The notes beneath the pieces are model-generated. The model was not told where the DNA came from. It did not search any database and worked only from the letters and a program-made list of their open reading frames with translations. A stretch of DNA of 6,104 nucleotides, taken from an uncultured Paracoccus sp. (GTDB lineage Bacteria > Pseudomonadota > Alphaproteobacteria > Rhodobacterales > Rhodobacteraceae). Made by a program: the position numbers and the translations under genes. Positions 1 through 4,626 of the stretch are shown piece after piece (position 1 is the stretch's first letter; every line of letters begins with the position of its first letter). The stretch spans positions 1 through 6,104 of the forward strand of contig CALLYR010000037.1 in assembly GCA_937859005.1 (NCBI GenBank), given 5' to 3'.

Positions 1-530
1 TGGACGGGCCGGGGATCGCGCGCGCGGCGCTGGAAAGCTTGGCCGAGAATGCCTCGGACGGGGTGATCGCGCCGCTGTTCTGGGGGGCGGTCGCGGGCCT
101 GCCGGGGATTGCCGCCTACAAGGCGGTCAACACGCTGGATTCCATGATCGGGCATCGGACGGCGCGGCACGAAGCCTTCGGCTGGGCCGCCGCGCGGATC
201 GACGATGTGGCGAACCTGATCCCGGCACGGCTGACGGCGCTGTTGATCGCGGGGGCGGGGGGGCGTCCGATTGCTGCGTGGCGTGCGATGCGGGCGGATG
301 CGCGGCGTCACCGGTCGCCCAACGCGGGCTGGCCGGAATCGGCGATGGCGGGCGCGCTGGGGGTGCGGCTGTCGGGGCCGCGCATCTATGCCGACCGGAT
401 TGCGGACGAGCCCTGGATCAACGGCGACGCCCCCGACCCTGCGCCTGCCGAACTGGGGCGCGGGCTGGCGTTCTATCGCCGGGCCGTGGCGCTGATGGCG
501 CTGGCGCTTGCGGCGGCGGCGCTGGTCTGA
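1..530 (+). CDS. cbiB: Adenosylcobinamide-phosphate synthase CbiB (CobD in Pseudomonas naming), 3' part
   Basis: C-terminal 175 residues of an integral membrane enzyme that joins adenosylcobyric acid to aminopropanol phosphate, giving adenosylcobinamide phosphate. The gene enters from outside the window; the reading frame is open from base 3 and ends at TGA 528-530. Family motifs appear in the expected order: ESLAENASDGVIAPLFW near bases 33-83, YKAVNTLDSMIGHR near 117-158, RLTALLIAGAGG near 229-264, and HRSPNAGWPESAMAGALGV near 310-366. The last fifteen residues are a hydrophobic Ala/Leu stretch that fits the final membrane helix. Family members are about 300 residues, so roughly the first 40 percent is missing. 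It lies 121 bases before cobC on the same strand, and CobC supplies its amino-alcohol substrate. The identification rests on these motifs; only the start is unknown. Confidence 0.95.
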   Translation, partial: DGPGIARAALESLAENASDGVIAPLFWGAVAGLPGIAAYKAVNTLDSMIGHRTARHEAFGWAAARIDDVANLIPARLTALLIAGAGGRPIAAWRAMRADARRHRSPNAGWPESAMAGALGVRLSGPRIYADRIADEPWINGDAPDPAPAELGRGLAFYRRAVALMALALAAAALV

Positions 531-651
531 AACGGAAGGGCTGGGCCGGGGCCAGTCCCCGCGCGGGCGCTGCCTCCTGCCTCGCTGAAGACGGTCCACC
601 GGGCTGTTTTTCGGGCGGGCGGCCCCGCGAGATTTGGGCAAGAAAGGAACC
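531..651 (+). other. cbiB-cobC intergenic spacer
   Basis: GC-rich spacer of 121 bases with no gene. It holds a short T run at 607-611 that is not preceded by a convincing stem, so I do not call a terminator and prefer read-through from cbiB into cobC. Bases 631-648 (atttgggcaagaaagg core) resemble a degenerate form of the repeat found in the cobO-cobQ spacer, and this stretch also provides the cobC ribosome binding site. Confidence 0.5.
643..648 (+). promoter_or_regulatory. Ribosome binding site that fixes the cobC start
   Basis: AAAGGA lies three bases before ATG 652. An in-frame TTG at 634 would place the start upstream of this site and has no purine-rich tract of its own, so ATG 652 is preferred. 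The spacing is a little short. Confidence 0.6.
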
Positions 652-1599
652 ATGCGCGATCACGGCGGCAATCTGGATGCGGCGCGGGCGCTTCATGGCG
701 GCGGCGACTGGATCGACCTGTCCACCGGCATCAACCGCGTGCCGTATCCGCTGCCTCCGATTCCGGCCGAGGCGTGGACGGCGCTGCCCACCCGGACGGC
801 ACTGGATTCGCTGATCCGCGCGGCACGCAGCGCCTATCATACCGATGCGGCGATCCTTCCGGTGGCGGGTGCGCAGGCGGCGATCCAGATGATCCCGCGG
901 CTGGCGACCCCCGGTCTGGCCCGCGTTTTGGGGCCGACCTACAACGAACATGCCGCCGCCCTGCGCGAAGCCGGCTGGCGGGTCAAGGAGGTGGGCGATC
1001 TGTCCTCGCTGGCGGGGGCCGATCTGGCCGTGGTGGTGAATCCGAACAACCCGGACGGGCGGGTGCAGGCCCCCGAGGCGCTGCGGCAGTTGGCGGAACG
1101 GGTCGGGCAACTGGTGGTGGACGAAAGCTTCGCCGACCCGGTGCCGGATCTGTCGCTGGCCCCCGATCCGGGAGGGGCGCTGGTGCTGCGGTCCTTTGGC
1201 AAGTTCTTCGGGCTGGCCGGGGTGCGGCTGGGATTCCTTCTGGGTGACGCGGGCACGGTGGCGGGGCTGGCGGCGATGGCGGGACCATGGCCCGTGTCAG
1301 GGCCGGCCATCGCGGTCGGCCGCATGGCACTGGCCGACCGCGACTGGGCGCGGGCGACTACGGCGCGGCTGGCGGATGACGCCGCGCGGCTGGACGGCCT
1401 GGCCGCGCGGGCTGGCTGGGGGCTGGTGGGCGGCGGCCATCTGTTCCGGCTGTATGACACCCCGGACGCCCCCGCCGCGCAGGCGCAGCTGGCCCGCCAC
1501 CGCATCTGGTCGCGCATCTTTCCGTGGCACGACCGCTGGTTGCGGCTGGGCCTGCCCGGCCTGGGCGAATGGGACCGCGTGGCAGCGGCGCTGGCCTGA
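652..1599 (+). CDS. cobC: CobC, PLP-dependent L-threonine-O-3-phosphate decarboxylase (equivalent to Salmonella CobD)
   Basis: A 315-residue class I/II aminotransferase-fold enzyme expected to make (R)-1-amino-2-propanol O-2-phosphate, the amino-alcohol arm of the nucleotide loop. The N-terminus RDHGGNLDAARALHGGG followed by IDLSTGINRVPYPLP is characteristic of the CobC group. The cofactor site is visible: NPNNPDG at residues 130-136, the pyridine-binding Asp157 in VVDESFAD, and the Schiff-base Lys184 in SFGKFFGLAGVRLGF. The C-terminal domain ends in RIFPWHDRWLRLGLPG, which carries the arginine expected to hold the substrate carboxylate. The length is slightly short of the usual 330-360 residues but no motif is missing. 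It probably shares a transcript with cbiB, which uses its product. Its stop lies one base from the stop of the convergent cobQ. An unrelated histidinol-phosphate aminotransferase is unlikely given the N-terminal motif and the context. Confidence 0.94.
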   Translation: MRDHGGNLDAARALHGGGDWIDLSTGINRVPYPLPPIPAEAWTALPTRTALDSLIRAARSAYHTDAAILPVAGAQAAIQMIPRLATPGLARVLGPTYNEHAAALREAGWRVKEVGDLSSLAGADLAVVVNPNNPDGRVQAPEALRQLAERVGQLVVDESFADPVPDLSLAPDPGGALVLRSFGKFFGLAGVRLGFLLGDAGTVAGLAAMAGPWPVSGPAIAVGRMALADRDWARATTARLADDAARLDGLAARAGWGLVGGGHLFRLYDTPDAPAAQAQLARHRIWSRIFPWHDRWLRLGLPGLGEWDRVAAALA

Positions 1600-1600
1600 G

Positions 1601-3043
1601 TCAGCGCGCCAGCGCCAGCAGCCCGCCCACGTCCAGATGCGCCTCGACATGATCGGCCAGCGTATCCAGCGCCGAGTCTACCCCTCCCTCGTAATCCAGA
1701 CCCGAGGGCGCGGCCCCCAGCCCTGCCAGAAAGGCGCGGCGGAATCCGTCGCGGGCAAAGGCGCCGTGCAGATAGGTGCCCATGATGCGCCCGTCCGGCG
1801 ACGCCGCGCCATCGGGCTGGCCGTCGATCAGGGCAAAGGGGCGGGCGCAGTCGGGGCCGGCGCTGCGGCCGATGTGGATTTCATAGCCGGAGATCGCCTC
1901 TCCGGTTTCCGCATGGATGCCCGCGACCCGCGCCAGCCGCTTGTCGGCGGTCATCTCGGTGTCGAGATCCAGCAGGCCAAGGCCGGGGGTCTCGCCCGTC
2001 GGCCCCTCGATTCCCTGCGGGTCGCGGATCATGCGCCCGAGCATCTGAAACCCTCCGCACAGGCCCAGCACATGGCCCCCGCGCCGGACATGGGCGGCTA
2101 GGTCGATGTCCCAGCCCTGTTCGCGCAGGAACGCCAGATCGGCGCGGGTGGACTTGCTGCCCGGCAGGATCACCAGCGCGGCATCGCCCGGAACCGGCTG
2201 GCCCGCACGCAGCAGCGTCAGCCGCACCCCCGGTTCGGCCGCCAGCGGGTCGAGATCGTCGAAATTGGCGATGCGCGAAAACCCCAGCGCGACGACATGC
2301 AGCCCCGCGCCGCCGCCGCGCGGCAGGTCCAGCGCATCCTCGGCCGGCAGGCGGTGGGCCTGCGGGAACCACGGCAGCACGCCATATCCGCGCCAGCCGG
2401 TGCGCGATTCGATCAGCCGATAACCGTCGTCGAACAGGCGTGGATCGCCGCGGAACTTGTTGATCATGAACCCCGCGATCAGCGCGGCATCACCCGCATC
2501 CATCACCGCCTGCGTGCCCACGATCTGCGCGATCACGCCGCCCCGGTCGATGTCGCCGGCCAGCACCACCGGCACGGCGGCCGCGCGGGCAAAGCCCATG
2601 TTGGCGATGTCGTTCGCGCGCAGGTTGATCTCGGCCGGGCTGCCTGCGCCCTCGACGATCACCAGATCATGCGCGGCGGACAGGCGGCGAAAGCTGTCCA
2701 GAACAGACGCCAGCAGCGAAGGCTTCAGCGCCGCATAGTCCCGCGCGCGCACCGTGGCGACGCGGCGGCCCTGGACAATGACCTGGCTGCCGGTGTCGGA
2801 TTCGGGCTTCAGCAGCACCGGATTCATGTCGGTCACCGGCTCCAGCCCGGCGGCGCGGGCCTGCAGCGCCTGCGCGCGCCCGATCTCGCCCCCGTCGGCG
2901 GTCACGGCGGCGTTGTTGGACATGTTCTGCGGCTTGAACGGGACGACCGACAGCCCCCGCCTGCGCGCGGCCCTGCACAGGCCCGCCACGATCACCGACT
3001 TGCCCACGTTCGAGCCGGTCCCCTGGATCATCAGCGCGGGCAT
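1601..3043 (-). CDS. cobQ: Cobyric acid synthase CobQ (glutamine-dependent amidase)
   Basis: A 480-residue cytoplasmic enzyme that amidates carboxylates b, d, e and g of adenosylcobyrinic acid a,c-diamide, using ATP and glutamine, to give adenosylcobyric acid. The N-terminal synthetase domain has the dethiobiotin-synthetase-type P-loop GTGSNVGKS at residues 8-16, PFKPQNMSNNA at 35-45, EGAGSPAEINL at 131-141 and VVLAGDIDRGGV at 159-170. The C-terminal triad glutaminase domain has LPGSKST at 293-299, the nucleophile Cys329 in GLCGGFQMLG, and His426 in YLHGAF. The length is normal for the family. ATG 3043 directly precedes the P-loop, and there is no strong Shine-Dalgarno (only AAGG far upstream). 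The first base of the ATG is also the last base of the TGA of an upstream frame that I consider non-coding. It lies downstream of cobO, which makes its adenosylated substrate. Confidence 0.98.
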   Translation of the reverse strand: MPALMIQGTGSNVGKSVIVAGLCRAARRRGLSVVPFKPQNMSNNAAVTADGGEIGRAQALQARAAGLEPVTDMNPVLLKPESDTGSQVIVQGRRVATVRARDYAALKPSLLASVLDSFRRLSAAHDLVIVEGAGSPAEINLRANDIANMGFARAAAVPVVLAGDIDRGGVIAQIVGTQAVMDAGDAALIAGFMINKFRGDPRLFDDGYRLIESRTGWRGYGVLPWFPQAHRLPAEDALDLPRGGGAGLHVVALGFSRIANFDDLDPLAAEPGVRLTLLRAGQPVPGDAALVILPGSKSTRADLAFLREQGWDIDLAAHVRRGGHVLGLCGGFQMLGRMIRDPQGIEGPTGETPGLGLLDLDTEMTADKRLARVAGIHAETGEAISGYEIHIGRSAGPDCARPFALIDGQPDGAASPDGRIMGTYLHGAFARDGFRRAFLAGLGAAPSGLDYEGGVDSALDTLADHVEAHLDVGGLLALAR

Positions 3044-3072
3044 CAGGGGGCGGCCTTGTGCCGGGAGGCAGG

Positions 3073-3087
3073 GCCGGAGCCTCCGGC
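3073..3087 (+). repeat. GCCGGAG/CTCCGGC hairpin followed by GGGGATATTT
   Basis: GCCGGAG 3073-3079 and CTCCGGC 3081-3087 are perfect inverted copies separated by one base; folded, this gives about a five-pair stem with a five-base loop. It runs into the left arm of the long repeat (ggggatattt), so on the + strand it looks somewhat like an intrinsic terminator. However, no + strand gene ends here, so a terminator role is doubtful. Confidence 0.45.
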
Positions 3088-3270
3088 GGGGATATTTGGG
3101 GCAAGATGAAAGAGGCGCTTGCGGCGCCCTGCCTCGGGCCGCAGAACCGGGGGAGGCAGGGCGCTTTCACCTTGCACGGTCATCGGCGTCCCCGCCTGTA
3201 CCGTGCGCCTCTCTTGCCATGAAAGTCCTGAGAAACCCTTAAGCGCTTTCATCTTGCCCCAAATATCCCC
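3088..3270. repeat. Perfect 25-base inverted repeat flanking the cobO-cobQ spacer
   Basis: Bases 3088-3112 (ggggatatttgggg then caagatgaaag) recur as the exact reverse complement at 3246-3270. The match continues weakly outward of the core into cgctt (3116-3120) and aagcg (3241-3245), offset by a few bases. A third, partial copy lies between the arms at 3161-3175 (gcgctttcaccttgc), matching 14 of 15 bases of 3243-3257. The arms are 133 bases apart. There is no transposase gene between them and I did not identify target-site duplications. I recall closely similar sequence being common between genes in Rhodobacteraceae; this is from memory and was not checked. Confidence 0.85.
3124..3164. repeat. 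12-base inverted repeat with 17-base loop
   Basis: GCGCCCTGCCTC 3124-3135 is the exact reverse complement of GAGGCAGGGCGC 3153-3164. The left arm can instead pair over ten bases with 3065-3074 (gaggcagggc), so two mutually exclusive stems are possible. The direct copy gggaggcaggg occurs at both 3063-3073 and 3151-3161. Confidence 0.75.
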
Positions 3271-3274
3271 GGGG

Positions 3275-3292
3275 ATCGTCGTATACGACAAT
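3275..3292. promoter_or_regulatory. 12-base palindrome GTCGTATACGAC, possible operator
   Basis: Bases 3278-3289 read identically on both strands. Symmetry resumes at AT/AT (3275-3276 with 3291-3292) after one mismatched pair, giving an imperfect 18-base palindrome. It is AT-richer than its surroundings and sits between cobO and cobQ. The GTATAC core resembles operators bound by some GntR-family regulators, but no regulator gene is in the window and the assignment is a guess. On the minus strand it overlaps a weak promoter-like pair (TTGTCG, 18 bases, GATATT) directed toward cobQ. Confidence 0.35.
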
Positions 3293-3306
3293 GGGGGCTG
3301 GCCCCC
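3293..3306 (-). terminator. Short GC stem just past the cobO stop, weak terminator candidate
   Basis: GGGGGC 3293-3298 and GCCCCC 3301-3306 form a compact stem 11 bases beyond the cobO stop codon. On the minus strand it is followed only by ATTG, not a T run, so any termination would be weak and read-through into cobQ is plausible. Confidence 0.3.
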
Positions 3307-3317
3307 GGTCCGACGGA

Positions 3318-3932
3318 TCAGAATTCCACCCCTGGCTGCCCCTTGATGCCCGACCGGAACGGATGCTTGACCAGCGTCATCTCGGTCACCAGATCGGCCA
3401 GCTTGATCAGGTCCGGCGCGGCGTTGCGCCCGGTCAGGCAGACATGGGTCAGGGGCGGCTTTTCGTCGCGCAGGAACGCCAGCACCTCGTCCAGCGGCAG
3501 GTATTCATAACGCAGCGCAATGTTGATCTCGTCGAGCAGGACGAAGCGGATGTCGGGGTCGCGGATCAACTCCTTGGCCTTTTCCCATCCGGCGCGGGCG
3601 GCGGCGATGTCGCGGGCCTTGTCCTGGGTTTCCCAGGTGAAGCCCTCGCCCATCGCATGAAACTGGCACAGATCGGCGAAATGGTCCGTCAGCAGGCGGC
3701 GCTCGCCGGTGTCCCAGGCGCCCTTGATGAACTGCACCACCGCGCAGGGCATCCCATGCGCCACGCAGCGCAGGATCATGCCGAAGCCCGAGGAGGATTT
3801 GCCCTTGCCTGGCCCGGTGTGGACGATGATGAGGCCCTTTTCGCCTTCTTTCCCGGCCATGATCCTGTCGCGGGCGGCCTTCTTCTTCGCCATCTTCTCG
3901 GCGTGGCGGATTTCATCGGCAGTCGTGTCCAT
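3318..3932 (-). CDS. cobO: CobO, cob(I)yrinic acid a,c-diamide adenosyltransferase
   Basis: A 204-residue cytoplasmic enzyme that transfers the 5'-deoxyadenosyl group of ATP to reduced cobalt, creating the carbon-cobalt bond. It belongs to the CobO/CobA/BtuR family, whose full length is about 200 residues. The charged N-terminus EKMAKKKAARDRIMAGKEGEKG is typical of CobO. The P-loop is GPGKGKS at residues 40-46, the acidic strand VLLDEINIAL is at 131-140, TGRNAAPDLIKLADLVTEM begins at 168, and the C-terminus KHPFRSGIKGQPGVEF is the conserved family ending. ATG 3932 has the strong Shine-Dalgarno AAGGGA at 3944-3939, six bases upstream. The open frame continues back to 4295, but that extension runs antisense through the riboswitch and lacks family similarity. 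It is the first gene of the leftward cobO-cobQ block and diverges from the riboswitch operon. Confidence 0.98.
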   Translation of the reverse strand: MDTTADEIRHAEKMAKKKAARDRIMAGKEGEKGLIIVHTGPGKGKSSSGFGMILRCVAHGMPCAVVQFIKGAWDTGERRLLTDHFADLCQFHAMGEGFTWETQDKARDIAAARAGWEKAKELIRDPDIRFVLLDEINIALRYEYLPLDEVLAFLRDEKPPLTHVCLTGRNAAPDLIKLADLVTEMTLVKHPFRSGIKGQPGVEF

Positions 3933-3935
3933 CGG

Positions 3936-3944
3936 CTTTCCCTT
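3936..3944 (-). promoter_or_regulatory. cobO ribosome binding site
   Basis: The minus strand reads AAGGGAAAG, with AAGGGA ending six bases before ATG 3932. This decides the cobO start. It shares two bases with a TTGACA on the opposite strand. Confidence 0.75.
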
Positions 3945-3971
3945 GACATCGGGGGCGCGCGCCCGGCAGGT
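3943..3971 (+). promoter_or_regulatory. Candidate sigma-70-type promoter for the riboswitch operon
   Basis: A perfect TTGACA at 3943-3948 lies 34 bases before base 3977, where the riboswitch P1 stem begins, which is about the distance expected for a -35 element. The matching -10 position (3966-3971, GCAGGT) does not resemble TATAAT, so only the -35 and the geometry support it. Confidence 0.4.
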
Positions 3972-3976
3972 GGGCG

Positions 3977-4168
3977 GCGTCGGTTCCTGTCTATGACAGG
4001 CGAAGAGGGAATGATCTAGGGATGGCCTGCCGCAAGGGGTCGCCTGAAGGTCAGCCGCCCCCGCGACCGTGACCGGAGAGGTTGCCCGAGGCCACTGGCG
4101 CTCATCGCCGGGAAGGCGGGCGGCCGGGGCACATGCCCAGCTCTGCAAGCCGGGAGACCTGCCGACGC
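3977..4168 (+). ncRNA. Cobalamin (B12) riboswitch aptamer
   Basis: A leader RNA that binds adenosylcobalamin or a related cobamide and represses downstream genes when B12 is abundant. GCGTCGG 3977-3983 pairs with CCGACGC 4162-4168 to close P1. Conserved blocks follow in order: AGAGGGAAT at 4004-4012, GCCGCCCCCGCGACCGTGA at 4054-4072 (consensus GCTGCCCCCGCAACTGTGA), GCCACTGG at 4091-4098, CGGGAAGGC at 4109-4117, and the B12 box AGCCGGGAGACCTGCC at 4148-4163, one base off the usual AGCCAGGAGACCTGCC. GGGC-ACAT-GCCC (4127-4138) forms the hairpin just 5' of the B12 box. The + orientation and its place before the DUF1636-cobW-cobN operon show what it controls. It lies 45 bases from the divergent cobO start codon. 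Confidence 0.95.
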
Positions 4169-4266
4169 GGAAAGTTTCGGGCGGACGGGGTGTGCCGCGG
4201 CCGAGGTGTCGTGCCCTGCCAGGCGGCCCTTGCGTCACGTTTCCCGTCCCACAAAATGGATGCGCG
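4169..4266 (+). promoter_or_regulatory. Riboswitch expression platform and leader
   Basis: These 98 bases separate the aptamer from ATG 4267. No stem followed by a T run is visible, so classical intrinsic termination is not evident. GGACGGG 4183-4189 can pair with CCCGTCC 4243-4249, and GCCGC 4194-4198 with GCGGC 4223-4227, which would fold most of the leader just upstream of the weak ribosome binding site (GGA 4258-4260). Control at translation initiation is therefore the more likely mode, an inference from hand-found pairings. Confidence 0.45.
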
Positions 4267-4626
4267 ATGACCGTTACGCTGCATGTCTGCACCACCTGCC
4301 GGGCCGGCCAGCCCGTGCCCGAGGGGCATCAGACCCCCGGCACCCGGCTGCTGAAGGCGCTGGCGCTGCATCCTGATGCGCCGGCGGATCTGCGCGTGGT
4401 CGGCGTCGAATGCCTGTCGGCCTGCGACAACGGCTGCACGGTCGCGCTGACCGCACCGGGCCGATGGTCCTATGTCTATGGCCACCTGACGCCCGCCGAT
4501 GCGCCCGACATCCTTGCGGGTGCGTCGGCCTATGCCGCCGCACCCGACGGGCTGGTGCCGTGGCGCGCGCGCCCGCTGATCTTCCGCAAGCAGTCGCTTG
4601 CTCGCATTCCACCGATGGAGCCCTGA
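4267..4626 (+). CDS. DUF1636-type small cysteine-rich, predicted metal- or Fe-S-binding protein
   Basis: A 119-residue soluble protein of unknown function. It has five cysteines: Cys8 and Cys11 in VCTTC, and Cys49, Cys53 and Cys57 in ECLSACDNGC, a layout like the DUF1636 family and reminiscent of thioredoxin-fold 2Fe-2S ferredoxins. The segment WSYVYGHLTPADAPDIL (67-83) and the C-terminal RPLIFRKQSLARIPP also fit the family as I recall it. There is no signal peptide or membrane segment. ATG 4267 is chosen because the in-frame extension upstream crosses the riboswitch; its Shine-Dalgarno is weak. The stop abuts the cobW start with no gap, and the gene is the first behind the B12 riboswitch, so a role in cobalt handling, electron transfer or corrinoid maturation is inferred. 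I have not seen a function proven for this family, and the domain call was not checked by search. Confidence 0.85.
   Translation: MTVTLHVCTTCRAGQPVPEGHQTPGTRLLKALALHPDAPADLRVVGVECLSACDNGCTVALTAPGRWSYVYGHLTPADAPDILAGASAYAAAPDGLVPWRARPLIFRKQSLARIPPMEP
4617..4620 (+). promoter_or_regulatory. cobW ribosome binding site inside the preceding gene
   Basis: GGAG lies six bases before ATG 4627, within the final codons of the DUF1636 gene. With zero intergenic bases this suggests translational coupling of the two proteins. Confidence 0.65.

Larger units (their letters stand above)
3044..3317. other. Repeat-rich non-coding spacer between cobO and cobQ
   Basis: These 274 bases lack a convincing gene and are dense in symmetry. 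From left to right: a GCCGGAG-C-CTCCGGC hairpin, the left arm of a 25-base inverted repeat, a 12-base inverted repeat, a 7-base inverted repeat (3174-3180 with 3200-3206), the right arm of the 25-base repeat, a 12-base palindrome, and a GGGGGC/GCCCCC stem. The only reading frame across it (minus strand, 3291 to 3043, TTG start) has low-complexity composition and both its ends are encoded by the repeat arms. The spacer must hold whatever signals separate or link cobO and cobQ. Confidence 0.8.

Noticed and set aside
592..611. Possible terminator after cbiB (short cggt/accg stem near a T run)
   Set aside because: The stem has four pairs with a two-base loop and does not sit directly against the T run, so it is too weak to call.
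634..651. TTG start for cobC six codons upstream
   Set aside because: It would place the AAAGGA ribosome binding site inside the gene; ATG 652 is followed at once by the conserved HGGN segment.
2297..3109. 270-codon frame antisense to cobQ
   Set aside because: A GC-rich shadow of a well-supported gene with no recognisable motif.
3088..3270. Miniature transposable element bounded by the 25-base inverted repeat
   Set aside because: There is no transposase, no recognised insertion-sequence ends and no target-site duplication that I could find; an intergenic repeat or regulatory module is simpler.
3043..3291. 82-codon minus-strand frame between cobO and cobQ, with its TGA overlapping the cobQ ATG
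   Set aside because: It starts with TTG, both ends (GDIWGKMKA and FHLAPNIPAGG) are simply translations of the inverted repeat arms, the composition is low-complexity, and I recognise no domain. The TGATG overlap is the one point in its favour.
4069..4266. N-terminal extension of the DUF1636 protein from a GTG
   Set aside because: It would translate the riboswitch core; the recognisable protein begins at ATG 4267 with the CxxC segment.
4082..4270. 62-codon + strand frame whose TGA overlaps the DUF1636 start
   Set aside because: It lies across the riboswitch aptamer and leader; its sequence is explained by conserved RNA motifs. A leader-peptide role cannot be excluded but has no support.
3933..4295. 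N-terminal extension of cobO
   Set aside because: It is in frame but antisense to the B12 riboswitch, has no CobO similarity, and a strong Shine-Dalgarno supports ATG 3932.
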